Source: JBFWYO01 sp050186335
GTDB lineage: Bacteria; Pseudomonadota; Alphaproteobacteria; Bin65
Direction of reading: 5' to 3'
Length of the DNA stretch: 64,000 nt
Assembly: GCA_050186335.1 (NCBI GenBank)
Contig: JBFWYO010000011.1
Coordinates: forward strand, 9,784 to 73,783
The notes under the pieces are model-generated. The model was not told the origin of the DNA and made no database searches. It was given only the letters and a program-made list of their open reading frames with translations. Both the position numbers and the translations under genes were made by a program. Below are positions 46,912 through 56,094 of this stretch, one piece after another (the stretch's first letter is position 1; every line of letters starts with the position of its first letter).

Positions 46912-47844
46912 TACCGAACCGCGGCTGGGCCGCGACGCCGGTTTGAGGTCGATGTCGGCGACGGCGTAACCGTAGCGCGCCAAATCCAATTCGTAATCGG
47001 CCGCCAATCGCGCGTTGGACAGCGCGTGCATGCCCTCGATGCGTTCGCGCCACGCCTTCGGGATCTCGGCCTTGGCGGGCGCGCCGCGGTCGAGATAACG
47101 CTGAAAGCCTTTGACGATCGGTTGTGGCACGAAACGCGCAACGCCGCGCAGCGGGATTCTCTGTCGCAGCGCGACATAGGCCAGATGCCGAGCCGATTTG
47201 CGTTTATTGAGCGCATCCCCGGACAGCAGGGTGTTGGTGCGCAACGCGTCGATATTGAGGAACGATGCCATGCGCGCCACGTATCGGGTCGGCTCGGCAA
47301 CCCATTGTTCGAGCGGAAACACGCCGACCTGCGTTACGCCGAAACGCCGCGCATAAAACGACGCCATGCGATGGAAATCCAAGTGCGCGATATCGCCGGG
47401 GAACGAAGCGGTCAGATACTCTTCCAGCGATCTGTATTTGCCGCGTTTGGTCACGTGCAGATAATACGACTCCACCAACGAAACCTGGTGGCGGATCGAG
47501 ATCAGGATCTTTACGTCGCCGAGGATTTGGCCGATGCGATCCACCATCGCCGTCGGATCGGCATAATATTTATAGGCGCTGAGCCGCTCGCTAGACAGGA
47601 TCACGGTCCGCCCGTCGTCCGGCAGCGCGCTCAATTCGGCCAGCCAGGTCTTTCGGACCCGGCGAATATCCGCCGCGGTCGCCTGAAAGTCGGTCAGGCA
47701 GTCGACGACCCGCGCGCCGGCCTCGGACGGTTCCGGCTTGCCGAGCGAAATCAATCCGGGATGTTGCGCAAAGAGCCGCCCCTGCAGCGAGGTGGTTCCG
47801 GTTTTCGCAAAGCCGATATGGACGACGACCGCACGTGAATTCAT
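46891..47844 (-). CDS. Sulfotransferase family protein
   Basis: PAPS-dependent sulfotransferase-like protein of 317 residues. The 5'-phosphosulfate loop is VHIGFAKTGTTSLQ, residues 8-21, and a plausible 3'-phosphate region is ILSSERLSAYK. No signal peptide or membrane anchor is seen. MNSRAV was chosen; 13 extra residues upstream are in frame. The acceptor is unknown; such enzymes sulfate carbohydrates, phenols or lipids, and the neighbouring polyketide locus makes a lipid or phenolic acceptor worth considering. Confidence 0.82.
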   Translation of the reverse strand: MNSRAVVVHIGFAKTGTTSLQGRLFAQHPGLISLGKPEPSEAGARVVDCLTDFQATAADIRRVRKTWLAELSALPDDGRTVILSSERLSAYKYYADPTAMVDRIGQILGDVKILISIRHQVSLVESYYLHVTKRGKYRSLEEYLTASFPGDIAHLDFHRMASFYARRFGVTQVGVFPLEQWVAEPTRYVARMASFLNIDALRTNTLLSGDALNKRKSARHLAYVALRQRIPLRGVARFVPQPIVKGFQRYLDRGAPAKAEIPKAWRERIEGMHALSNARLAADYELDLARYGYAVADIDLKPASRPSRGSVSRPLGR

Positions 47845-48161
47845 CTGGATGATGCCCGCCTCGGTGCGAAAAAGATTCCGCACGGCAACGGCTTCGCGTG
47901 CGAGATGAACTGGCGTGTAAAATCTCCGGCGCGATCGTTCGATGCGTCAATTCGAGCCGGAGTCGACGAGTGGAAAATAGCGCGACGATCCGGTAGTTCC
48001 AGTTAAAATGAAATAAATGTGCAATGCGCGCAGAGCATCATCCCAATTCTTGCGGATGACATATGTAATTTTACGTGGATGAAATCAAATCGATCGGGCT
48101 TCGCGCGTATGTTGAACGAAGAATTGGTTAATCGCGATGTCGCGCATTCGCACTTTAGCGT
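47845..48161. other. Intergenic region of 317 nt without a recognisable gene
   Basis: This AT-richer stretch lies between the start of the sulfotransferase gene and the end of the intradiol dioxygenase gene, both on the minus strand. It must hold the sulfotransferase promoter. I see no conserved reading frame, tRNA or strong terminator hairpin in it. Confidence 0.5.
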
Positions 48162-48827
48162 CTATTTCGCCAGCACTAAGTCGAACGTGCCGACGAGCGT
48201 ACCGAGCGGAGCACCGGCCGCGGGTCGTAATTCGACAATCGCGCCGGCCTTGACGGCTTGCGCACGTATCCTGCGCAACACGAAGTCGCGTTCGTTCTGC
48301 GCCTCGCCCGCGACGTACATTTGCGTGACCAGTCGCGTGCGCCCCGGCGCCTGCACGGCAAAATGGATATGCGGCGTGCGGCCCGGATAGGCGACCGGTC
48401 GAATGGTACGGAACCGGTATCCGCCGTCGGCGCCGCTCACCGTGCGCCCGTAGCCCTGAAAAAACGGATCGCGACCGCCCGGATCGGCGCCGTCGTCGAC
48501 ATGGTGATAACGGCCGAGCGCGTCGCACTGCCAGATCTCGACGCGCGCGCCGGCAATGGCCGCGCCGCTTACGTCGAGCACGCGGCCTTGAATATGCGCG
48601 ATCGTGCCGCGCGCTTGGCCCGGTTGGCCTTTGATCTGAACCAGATCGTCGTCGACATCGTCGGGAAACCGGCGCGGATAAAACGGTCCTTCGGTCTGCG
48701 CCGGGGTGGGTGTGAGCTGCGTTGCCGCCGCGGCGCCTCGGAACGTGATGCCGACGCTGGCGCAGAGCGCGGCGGCGCCGGCACCGAGCAACCAATGGCG
48801 ACGGGTCAATTTAGATTTGAGGAGCAT
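48162..48827 (-). CDS. Tat-exported intradiol ring-cleavage dioxygenase
   Basis: Fe(III) catechol/protocatechuate-type intradiol dioxygenase fold, 221 residues. The N-terminus LTRRHWLLGAGAAALCASVG is a twin-arginine signal. Iron ligands are Y107 in GRYHHV, Y147 in VAYPGR, and H153 and H155 in TPHIHF. Extracytoplasmic members of this group are widespread in proteobacteria and act on aromatic compounds or have unknown roles. AAAGGG precedes the ATG. It is divergent from a peptide-type binding protein gene. Confidence 0.88.
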   Translation of the reverse strand: MLLKSKLTRRHWLLGAGAAALCASVGITFRGAAAATQLTPTPAQTEGPFYPRRFPDDVDDDLVQIKGQPGQARGTIAHIQGRVLDVSGAAIAGARVEIWQCDALGRYHHVDDGADPGGRDPFFQGYGRTVSGADGGYRFRTIRPVAYPGRTPHIHFAVQAPGRTRLVTQMYVAGEAQNERDFVLRRIRAQAVKAGAIVELRPAAGAPLGTLVGTFDLVLAK

Positions 48828-49024
48828 GTCTTTTCCCTTTCGAGCGCGGCTTATATCCGCACTTTGAGCCAGAATTGCGGCCGTCCGGGGAGTTTTGCTG
48901 GCCAACCACGGGTCCGCCCGCCATTGCCGCGACGGCCTTCCAAAGACTAGTATTTGTTTATGCAATCGCCCCCGCACGATCGCCCCGGCGCATTGCCCAG
49001 GGAAACTTCCTTCAGGAGAGCAAT

Positions 49025-50569
49025 ATGACCGTCGAATTCTCACGCCGCGATATGCTGCGCTTTGGTGCGCTGTCGGGCCTCGTCTCAATCGTCGGTATCG
49101 GGCCGATCCGTCAGGCGCTCGCCGAGGGACGTGATACGCTGACCATCGCCTATCCGGGCGACGTGCCGACCTGGGATCCGAACGCGCGCACACATTTTCT
49201 GGCGCATCCGCTGTTCCGCTGCGTGTTCGACCAGCCGCTGACGCTGACGCCGGATCTGAAAACCGCGCCCAGCGTGATCACAAAGTGGCAATGGCAGGAC
49301 AACGGCACCTCGCTGCATCTCGATTTCCGCAGCGATGTGATGTGGCATACGGGCGAGCCGTTCACCGCCGAAGATTTCAAGTTTACCTATTTCGACCGGT
49401 TGAAGGCACAAGGCACCGTGCGGCTGGATATTGCCGGTGTGTGGCGCCTGATCAAGGAAATCGAGGTCGTCTCACCGACCAAGGCAATCATGCGATTTAC
49501 GCAGCCGATGCCTTCGGCAATCGCGTGGCTCTCGTTCCTCGCCAATTTCCTGGTGCCGAAGGCATACATTACGAAGGTGGGCTACGAGGAGTTCGTCAAG
49601 AAGCCGATGGGCAGCGGGCCGTTCAAGATTGCCGAGTACACGCAGGGTGCGCGCATTGCGCTCGAAGCCAACGATAAATACTGGGGCGTCAAATCGCCGT
49701 TCAAGCGCGTGACATTCGAAATCGTCCGCGATGCGTCTGCGCGTGTGGCGGCGATCGAGGCGAAGCGTGTCGATATCGCGGCCGAAATTCCGGTGCGCGA
49801 AGCGGTACGCCTGTCGAAGGTGCCGGGGATTGCCTCGCGCATCGATCCGTCGGCCGACATTGTCATCATCCACATCATGAATTCCGGCCCGTTCACCGAC
49901 GAGCGCGTGCGGCTCGCGGCGCATCATGCGATCAACAAGGAGGCGCTCTCGAAGGCGTTCTTCAACGGTGTCGCCAACCCGATTTCCGTGCCGGCCGCGG
50001 TAGGGACGCCCGGCTATCCCGCAAACTTCAAGTTCCAGTTTTCCGAAGCTAAGGCGATGGAACTTCTCAAGGCCGCCGGTTACAGCAAGGACAAGCCGGC
50101 CAAACTCAAGCTCTTCACTTTCAACGGCGTGTTTCCGTCGGACTTCGATATCGCGCGCGCGATCGAGCAGATGTGGCGCAAAGTCGGCATCCAGGCCGAG
50201 ATCGAAACCATCGAATTCACCAAGTACCAGGAATTGCTGCGCGCCAAGCAACTGCCGGAAGCCACCATCTTCCGTTGGGGCAATTTCACCGGCGACCCGG
50301 AGCTCTATTCCGGCAATCTGCTCAATCCGCGCGCGCCGTTCTCGGCCTGGAAATCCGACGACATGGGCGCGCGCATTGGCCCGCTGATGACGGAAACCGA
50401 CGAAGCCAAGCGCATCAAGGGGTACCAGGATGCGGCAGTCTACGCGATCAACAAGGGTTACAACATTCCCGTGCTTCAGGGCGTGCTGACGATCGCGCAC
50501 CAGACCAGCGTCAAGTACAAGCCGCATAAGGCGGGCTGGATCCTGGCCAACGAAATGACAAAGGCCTGA
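49025..50569 (+). CDS. ABC transporter substrate-binding protein, family 5 (peptide/nickel type)
   Basis: Periplasmic receptor of 514 residues with a Tat-type signal (SRRDMLRFGALSG). Family 5 landmarks include TLTIAYPGDVPTWDPNA, the MGSGPFKIAEY segment and RLAAHHAINKEAL. Fifty more in-frame residues upstream are not coding-like, and AGGAG lies before ATG 49025. Likely ligands are oligopeptides or other small solutes. No permease is adjacent; the matching DppBC/ATPase genes may be those at 54259-57973 on the opposite strand. A terminator follows. Confidence 0.9.
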   Translation: MTVEFSRRDMLRFGALSGLVSIVGIGPIRQALAEGRDTLTIAYPGDVPTWDPNARTHFLAHPLFRCVFDQPLTLTPDLKTAPSVITKWQWQDNGTSLHLDFRSDVMWHTGEPFTAEDFKFTYFDRLKAQGTVRLDIAGVWRLIKEIEVVSPTKAIMRFTQPMPSAIAWLSFLANFLVPKAYITKVGYEEFVKKPMGSGPFKIAEYTQGARIALEANDKYWGVKSPFKRVTFEIVRDASARVAAIEAKRVDIAAEIPVREAVRLSKVPGIASRIDPSADIVIIHIMNSGPFTDERVRLAAHHAINKEALSKAFFNGVANPISVPAAVGTPGYPANFKFQFSEAKAMELLKAAGYSKDKPAKLKLFTFNGVFPSDFDIARAIEQMWRKVGIQAEIETIEFTKYQELLRAKQLPEATIFRWGNFTGDPELYSGNLLNPRAPFSAWKSDDMGARIGPLMTETDEAKRIKGYQDAAVYAINKGYNIPVLQGVLTIAHQTSVKYKPHKAGWILANEMTKA

Positions 50570-50589
50570 ACGAGCCTGGGTCAACCGCA

Positions 50590-50627
50590 AGCGGGCCGCG
50601 TCCGGCAGGATGTGGTCCGCTTTTTTT
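50590..50627 (+). terminator. Terminator after the family 5 binding protein gene
   Basis: AGCGGGCCGC (50590-50599) pairs with GTGGTCCGCT (50612-50621), allowing two G-U pairs, and runs directly into seven T residues. This is a good Rho-independent terminator. The next gene starts 31 nt later, so some readthrough or a fresh promoter is needed. Confidence 0.75.
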
Positions 50628-50657
50628 CGAGTGCGTACCTGAACCGGAGGAACGAGC

Positions 50658-51692
50658 ATGGCGGCGCGGGAATTCCTGATCGGCTGCAACGGGCGCGGAT
50701 GTCAGCAATCGTCGATCGAGCATCCGGTCAGTTTGGTCGAGCCGTCGATCGAAGAGCAGTTCCGTATGGTCAAGGAATCCGGCGCGTTCGATTATTTCGA
50801 CCGATTGCCGCAGCCGGAACAGATGGCGGAGTACCAGCGCTGCATCGTCAAGTACGGGTTGCCGGTGCACACCTGCAGCTGGTTCTACATGCTCGGCAAG
50901 GAAGAGCCGCTGATCGAGCGGAACCTGCGCCTGTGCGCCGAAGTCGGCGCCAAGTGCCACAACGTGATGACGTTCACCCGGCACGCCGACGGCCATGTAT
51001 TGACCGACCAGGAGATCGCCGATTCGTATTCGTGGATCTGGGAGCGGGGCGCCATGCTGGGCGTCGAGCCGAGCTTCGAGCTGCATGTCAACATGTGGAC
51101 AGAGGATCCGCGGCGCGTCGAACCCGTGGCGCGCCTGGTGCGGGCCCGCGGCCTGCCGTTCAATTTCACGCTCGATTACAGCCACATCAACTTCAAGATC
51201 GAAAACCCGGAAGAGCAGGACATCTCCGGCATCCGCGAGGACGTGGCGGCCGGGCGAGTGGTCCTCGATCCGTTCCAGGCGGGCAACCTCGGCGACCTAT
51301 GGCTCGATATGGGTATCGTGCGCTGGGTGCAGTTGCGCGCCGTAGCGCCGAACGGTCCCAAGAATCTATGGGCAAAGAACGACCAGGGCGAGTACGGGCG
51401 CGGCATTCAATACCCGTTCATCCAACCGAAACCCGGCGAATTTCATTCGCCGTGGTATGCCTACAAGCTCGAGCCGAGCAAGCAGGCGATCCGCAACGCG
51501 CTGCGCTATCACCTCACGCACCCGGACAGTCCGCTGCGCTACATGACGACGGAAATGATCAATCTGGTCGATTACGGCCTGGGCGCCAAATATTCGCTGT
51601 TCGAGCAGAACGTCGCCTGCGCGCGCTGGATCCGCGCCACCTGGGCCCAGATGAAGTCCATGCACGCGGCGGGAATTCCGCTGACCGTTTAG
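50658..51692 (+). CDS. Sugar phosphate isomerase/epimerase-like TIM-barrel protein
   Basis: A 344-residue protein with the pattern of the xylose isomerase-like TIM barrel superfamily: SFELHVNMWTEDPRRVEPVARLV and FTLDYSHINFK supply Glu, His and Asp/His expected at a divalent-metal site. A cysteine-containing N-terminus (GCNGRGCQQSS) is unusual. No signal peptide is present. It follows the binding-protein gene in the same direction after a terminator. The reaction cannot be named. Confidence 0.7.
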   Translation: MAAREFLIGCNGRGCQQSSIEHPVSLVEPSIEEQFRMVKESGAFDYFDRLPQPEQMAEYQRCIVKYGLPVHTCSWFYMLGKEEPLIERNLRLCAEVGAKCHNVMTFTRHADGHVLTDQEIADSYSWIWERGAMLGVEPSFELHVNMWTEDPRRVEPVARLVRARGLPFNFTLDYSHINFKIENPEEQDISGIREDVAAGRVVLDPFQAGNLGDLWLDMGIVRWVQLRAVAPNGPKNLWAKNDQGEYGRGIQYPFIQPKPGEFHSPWYAYKLEPSKQAIRNALRYHLTHPDSPLRYMTTEMINLVDYGLGAKYSLFEQNVACARWIRATWAQMKSMHAAGIPLTV

Positions 51693-51850
51693 CGCCGGCG
51701 TCGCCACTTCTTTCCCCTTCTCCGATCGAGAGAGGGCCCGGGGCATGGCCGCTTTGCTCGAAGCGCTCAATTCCCTTCACCCGGCGCCGCCGCGCACCCC
51801 TTCGCATTGGGAGAAGCGTTTAGCGTTGACACCACTTCGTTAATAAGATA

Positions 51851-51868
51851 ATTAACTATTTAGTTAAT
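51851..51868. promoter_or_regulatory. Inverted repeat operator upstream of the ArsR gene
   Basis: ATTAACTA and TAGTTAAT form 8-bp perfect arms with a 2-bp spacer. The repeat is 15 nt before the ArsR start codon within a strongly AT-rich promoter patch. Size and symmetry fit an ArsR/SmtB-family operator, suggesting autorepression and control of the downstream desaturases. Confidence 0.65.
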
Positions 51869-51883
51869 CATTATTGGGCGGTC

Positions 51884-52204
51884 ATGGAACGGATTTTCGA
51901 AGCCCTCGCCTCGACGCCGCGCCGGAAGATTCTGGCCTATCTGTCGCAGACCGATCTGACGGCCGGCGAAATCGCCGAGCGGTTCGAGATGAGCAAGCCC
52001 GCGATCTCCAAACATCTGTCGATCCTGGAGAATGCCGGGCTGATTCGCGGCGAAAAGCAAGGGCAGTTCGTGCGCTACGCGCTGGTGCGCGAAAGCCTGG
52101 TCAACACGCTGAACGGTTTTGTGTCGTCGGTTTGTCCGGTCGCCGGCCCGCTCAAGAAGGAAAGCGCCAAGCTGCGCAAGAAGCGCGAGCACGGCGCCGG
52201 CTGA
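51884..52204 (+). CDS. ArsR family winged-helix repressor (SdpR-like)
   Basis: A 106-residue regulator starting MERIFEALASTPRRKILAYL. The recognition helix is in MSKPAISKHLSILENAG and the wing in GEKQGQFVRYAL. The cysteine metal-binding pattern of ArsR/CadC is absent; only one Cys lies near the C-terminus, as in SdpR-type metal-independent members. It is 32 nt upstream of the first desaturase and probably represses the whole unit through the inverted repeat at 51851-51868. Confidence 0.87.
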   Translation: MERIFEALASTPRRKILAYLSQTDLTAGEIAERFEMSKPAISKHLSILENAGLIRGEKQGQFVRYALVRESLVNTLNGFVSSVCPVAGPLKKESAKLRKKREHGAG

Positions 52205-52236
52205 ACAAGGACGAGATCGAGCGCGGAGGAGGGGGC

Positions 52237-53241
52237 ATGGCGCGAATTACGGGTACCGAGCGGATTGTGGCCGATGCCGAAACGGATCCGGTCGCCGGAC
52301 GCGTCGTCTGGGCGCCGGCAAAATCGATCTGGATCGGCACGATGACTTTGGGCGGCCTGGTCGGCGCGCCGCTGTTCTTTTCCTGGGATGCGTTGGCGCT
52401 GTTTTTCGGCCTGTGCGGCGTAACGCTATCGCTCGGCCATTCGGTCGGCATTCATCGCCGGCTCGTGCACAGCGCATTCGAATGCCCGCTATGGCTCGAA
52501 TACGCCTTGGTCTATCTCGGCACCTTGGTCGGCATGGCCGGACCGATTGGCATGATCCGCATTCACGACATGCGCGATTGGGCGCAGCGTCAGCCGGCGT
52601 GCCACGAGCATACAAGGCACGATACCGGCCTGCTGCATGACTACTGGTGGCAGTTGCATTGCGAGTTGCGCCTGGATCGGCCCCCCGAGTTCCGGCTCGA
52701 AAAGCGGCTGCGCGACGACCGCGTTTACGTGTGGATGGAGCGTACGTGGCGCTGGCATCAACTGCCGCTGGCCGTGCTGTTCTACGTGCTCGGCGGCTGG
52801 AGTTGGGTGTTCTGGGGTGTCTGCGCGCGGGTCTCGATATGTGTCACCGGCCACTGGCTGGTCAGCCACTTCGCGCACAAGCGCGGCCCACAAAGCTGGA
52901 TTGTCGCGGGGGCCGCGGTGCAGGGCTACAATCTGCGCATCGCCGGCTTCATCAGCATGGGCGAAAGTTGGCACAATAATCACCACGCTTTCCCAAGCTC
53001 GGCCAAGCTTGGCGTCTATCCGGGCCAGACCGATCCCGGCTGGTGGGTCGTCCGCATCTTCGAATTTCTCGGCTTGGTCTGGAGCGTCCAGACGCCGGAA
53101 ACCCTGCCGCATCGCGCCAACGTGCAACGCGCCGAAAAACCCGATGACCGCGGATGCCCGTTGCGCGCCGGCTTTGGCCGCGTGTTCGGATCGCCGACAC
53201 GCCGACCTGAAAGACTGCCACGCCTTCGCTTCGCCGTCTGA
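52237..53241 (+). CDS. Acyl-lipid/acyl-CoA desaturase, tandem copy 1
   Basis: Membrane fatty acid desaturase of 334 residues. Histidine box I is HRRLVH (73-78) and box III HNNHH (246-250). The region of box II reads H110-DMRDWAQRQ rather than HxxHH, and further His residues follow at 123-134. Several hydrophobic spans flank the boxes. GGAGGAGGGGG immediately precedes ATG 52237. A second, closely similar gene follows after 19 nt. It probably introduces a double bond for membrane fluidity, but the substrate form is unknown. Confidence 0.85.
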   Translation: MARITGTERIVADAETDPVAGRVVWAPAKSIWIGTMTLGGLVGAPLFFSWDALALFFGLCGVTLSLGHSVGIHRRLVHSAFECPLWLEYALVYLGTLVGMAGPIGMIRIHDMRDWAQRQPACHEHTRHDTGLLHDYWWQLHCELRLDRPPEFRLEKRLRDDRVYVWMERTWRWHQLPLAVLFYVLGGWSWVFWGVCARVSICVTGHWLVSHFAHKRGPQSWIVAGAAVQGYNLRIAGFISMGESWHNNHHAFPSSAKLGVYPGQTDPGWWVVRIFEFLGLVWSVQTPETLPHRANVQRAEKPDDRGCPLRAGFGRVFGSPTRRPERLPRLRFAV

Positions 53242-53260
53242 TGCCAGGAGGGAGGGAACG

Positions 53261-54331
53261 ATGTCGCTCGTTGCAGGGTCGGAACGCATCAAGGCCTCCG
53301 CCGCGACCGACCCGGTCGCGGGTCGCGTCGTCTGGGCGCCGGCAAAATCGATCTGGGTCAGCTCGATGATGGCGATCGGACTCATTGGCGCGCCATTGTT
53401 GTTCGCCTGGGACGCCTTCGCGCTGTTCCTCGGCACGTGCGCGATCACGCTGTGCTTCGGCCATTCGGTCGGCATGCACCGGCGCTTGATCCACAACAGC
53501 TTCGGCTGTCCGCTTTGGCTCGAATATCTCTGCGTCTATCTCGGCACTCTGGTTGGCATGGCCGGGCCGATCGGCATGATGCGCACGCATGACATGCGCG
53601 ATTGGGCGCAGCGGCAAAGTGCCTGCCACGATTATTTCTGTCACCGCAAAGGCTTCTGGCACGACGCCTGGTGGCAGCTGCATTGCGAGTTGAAGCTCGC
53701 GCGCCCGCCCGCGTTCAAGCTCGAGCCACGGGTCGCACGCGACCGGGTCTACTACTGGATGGAGCGCACTTGGATGTTACAGCAGCTGCCGTGGGCCGCG
53801 CTGTTCGTTGCGCTCGGCGGCTGGAGCTGGATCGTCTGGGGCATCTGCGCGCGCGTTTCGGTTTGCGTGATCGGCCACTGGCTGGTCGGCCATTACGCGC
53901 ACCGCAAAGGCCCACAAAGCTGGATCGTCGAGGGCGCCGTGGCGCAGGGCCATAACGTGCGCATCGCCGGCCTCATCAGCATGGGCGAAAGCTGGCACAA
54001 CAATCACCACGCATTCCCGGGCTCGGCCAAGCTCGGCCTGTTCCCGGGCCAGGTCGATCCCGGGTGGTGGATGATCCGTGCGCTCGAATTTTTCGGTCTC
54101 GCCTGGTCGATCCGCACGCCCGAAACCATGCCGGCGCGCAAGGAACTGCGCCGCGCGTCGAAGCCGAACGACGGCGGCTGCCCGATCCTCGAAGGCATGC
54201 GGAAGCTGTTGGGTCTCGGCGTCCGCGGCGGCGCCGATCGAGGGCCCAAACTCGGCGGTCAACTCGCCAGCGCGCGCCACGGCCGGCTGGGATCCTCCGG
54301 CGGCACCGCTTCCAGCAATTGGCGCGTGTAG
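53261..54331 (+). CDS. Acyl-lipid/acyl-CoA desaturase, tandem copy 2
   Basis: A 356-residue paralog of the preceding desaturase, sharing DPVAGRVVWAPAKSIW, the HxxxxH box (HRRLIH), the atypical HDMRDWAQRQ and GESWHNNHHAFP. The copies look about two-thirds identical by eye and have diverged most at the ends. The C-terminal 35 residues or so are Gly/Ser/Arg-rich and not matched in copy 1; they overlap the convergent ABC ATPase gene by 73 nt, so this end may have been extended by loss of an earlier stop. Confidence 0.85.
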   Translation: MSLVAGSERIKASAATDPVAGRVVWAPAKSIWVSSMMAIGLIGAPLLFAWDAFALFLGTCAITLCFGHSVGMHRRLIHNSFGCPLWLEYLCVYLGTLVGMAGPIGMMRTHDMRDWAQRQSACHDYFCHRKGFWHDAWWQLHCELKLARPPAFKLEPRVARDRVYYWMERTWMLQQLPWAALFVALGGWSWIVWGICARVSVCVIGHWLVGHYAHRKGPQSWIVEGAVAQGHNVRIAGLISMGESWHNNHHAFPGSAKLGLFPGQVDPGWWMIRALEFFGLAWSIRTPETMPARKELRRASKPNDGGCPILEGMRKLLGLGVRGGADRGPKLGGQLASARHGRLGSSGGTASSNWRV

Positions 54332-56094
54332 GGCGCTTGCGGATCGGCAAAGATCCTTTCGGTCTCGCCGGCTTCCACCACTTCGCCGCGATGCATCACC
54401 AGCACGCGGTCGCACAGATACCGTACCACCGACAGGTCGTGCGAGATGAACAGTAGCGCAATATCATGCCGTTCCCGAAGTTCGAACAGCAGGTTCAAGA
54501 TATGCGCCTGCACCGACACGTCGAGCCCGGAGACGATCTCGTCGGCGACCAGCACCTTGGGCAGCGCCGCGAGCGCGCGCGCGATCGACACGCGTTGGCG
54601 TTGCCCGCCGGATAATTGCGACGGATAGCGATAGGCCAGCGCCGGGTCGAGCCCGGTCGAGACCATCAATTCCGCGAGCCGTTGGCGCATGGCCGGGGTT
54701 CGCAAATTCTCGCCCTTGGCCTCGGACGGCTGCAGGATCAGCCGTTCGACCGTCCGCCGCGGATTGAGCGATGAACGCGGATCCTGGAACACCATCTGCA
54801 GATTGGCGATGCGCAGCCGCCATGTGTCGACGTCGTGGCCGGCGAGATCCTGCCCTTCGACGCGGATCGTGCCGCTGGTCGGCCGCTCAAGACCCATCAG
54901 CAGGCGCGCAACCGTGGTCTTGCCGCTGCCGCTTTCGCCGACGATGCCGACGAACTCACCCGCGCGCACCGTGAAGTCCAAAGGCGCCACGGCACGCACG
55001 CTTGCGCCGCGTTTCCCGAACACACGGAACGGCGGCACGAACACCTTGCTCAGATTGCCGACTTCGACCAGCAAACGCCCGGCCGCCGGCGTCGGCGGCA
55101 GCGGCTGCATTGCGGTTTCGACCGCCCCTTGTTCGCAGATCGGCGAACACCGCACGCTGCGCCCGTCTGCCAGTGTGCGCGCGGGCTGGATATTGGCTTC
55201 GCACGCGCCGTCGCGCACCGGGCAGCGCGCCGCGAACCGGCAACCCGGCATGTCGGCGAACGCATTCAACCCGGGCATGAAATCGGGCAGCGCGGCCAGC
55301 CGACGGCGCGCACCTGCCAGCGGCGGATTGGCCAATTGGAGCGCCCGCGTATACGGATGATGAGGGGCGGCGAATACGTCTTTCGACTTGCCTTGTTCGA
55401 CGATCTCGCCGGCGTACATGACGACGATGCGGTCGGCGATGTGCGCGCCCAGGCGCAGATCGTGGGTGATGAACAGGACTGATGTGCCATGTTCACGCTG
55501 CATGCGCCGCAGCAGCGCCACCACATGCGCCTGGGTGATCACGTCGAGCGCCGTGGTCGGTTCGTCGGCCACGACCAATCTGGGATTGCCGGAAAACGCC
55601 ATGGCGATCAGCACGCGTTGGCACTGACCGCCCGACAATTGATGCGGATACCGGCGAAGTATGTCCGCCGGGTGCGGCAGGCGCACTTCGGACAGTTTTT
55701 CGATCGCGGTCTTGCGGCGGTCGCGCGCGGGCACGCCGAGGCGGCCCAGATGTTCGCCGAATTGCTCGCCGATGGTCAGAACCGGGTTGAGCGCAGAGAG
55801 CGGCTCCTGCGGGATAAAGCCGATCTCGCGGCCCAGCATGTCGCGCCGCGTTTTCGGGGCGAGCCGCAGCAGATCGCGTTCGCCGAAGCGCACGCCGCCG
55901 CGCGTCACTTTGAAGTTGCTCGGCAGCAAATCGGCGATCAGCCAGCCCAGCATGCTTTTGCCGGCGCCGGATTCGCCGACCACGCTGACCACCTGCCCGG
56001 GTTCGACGGCGAGCGATACGTCGCGCAGCACTTGCACCGCACGGCCGGCCACGTCCGTCGAAATATCGATGCCGTCGAGCGTCAGGAGGCTCAC
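54259..56094 (-). CDS. Peptide-type ABC transporter, fused ATP-binding protein (DppD-DppF)
   Basis: Two ATPase modules in one 611-residue chain. Module 1 has Walker A GESGAGKS (40-47) and [14 protein letters not shown]; module 2 has GESGSGKT (from about 383) and [15 protein letters not shown]. Between them [16 protein letters not shown] is the cysteine-containing C-terminal extension typical of oligopeptide ATPases and may hold an iron-sulfur cluster. It overlaps the permease gene by 4 nt. Confidence 0.93.
   Translation of the reverse strand: MSLLTLDGIDISTDVAGRAVQVLRDVSLAVEPGQVVSVVGESGAGKSMLGWLIADLLPSNFKVTRGGVRFGERDLLRLAPKTRRDMLGREIGFIPQEPLSALNPVLTIGEQFGEHLGRLGVPARDRRKTAIEKLSEVRLPHPADILRRYPHQLSGGQCQRVLIAMAFSGNPRLVVADEPTTALDVITQAHVVALLRRMQREHGTSVLFITHDLRLGAHIADRIVVMYAGEIVEQGKSKDVFAAPHHPYTRALQLANPPLAGARRRLAALPDFMPGLNAFADMPGCRFAARCPVRDGACEANIQPARTLADGRSVRCSPICEQGAVETAMQPLPPTPAAGRLLVEVGNLSKVFVPPFRVFGKRGASVRAVAPLDFTVRAGEFVGIVGESGSGKTTVARLLMGLERPTSGTIRVEGQDLAGHDVDTWRLRIANLQMVFQDPRSSLNPRRTVERLILQPSEAKGENLRTPAMRQRLAELMVSTGLDPALAYRYPSQLSGGQRQRVSIARALAALPKVLVADEIVSGLDVSVQAHILNLLFELRERHDIALLFISHDLSVVRYLCDRVLVMHRGEVVEAGETERIFADPQAPYTRQLLEAVPPEDPSRPWRALAS

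Noticed and set aside
51712..51815. CTTCTCC...GGAGAAG inverted pair after the TIM-barrel gene
   Set aside because: Only 7-bp arms almost 90 nt apart with no clear internal structure; may be a decayed repeat but cannot be supported.
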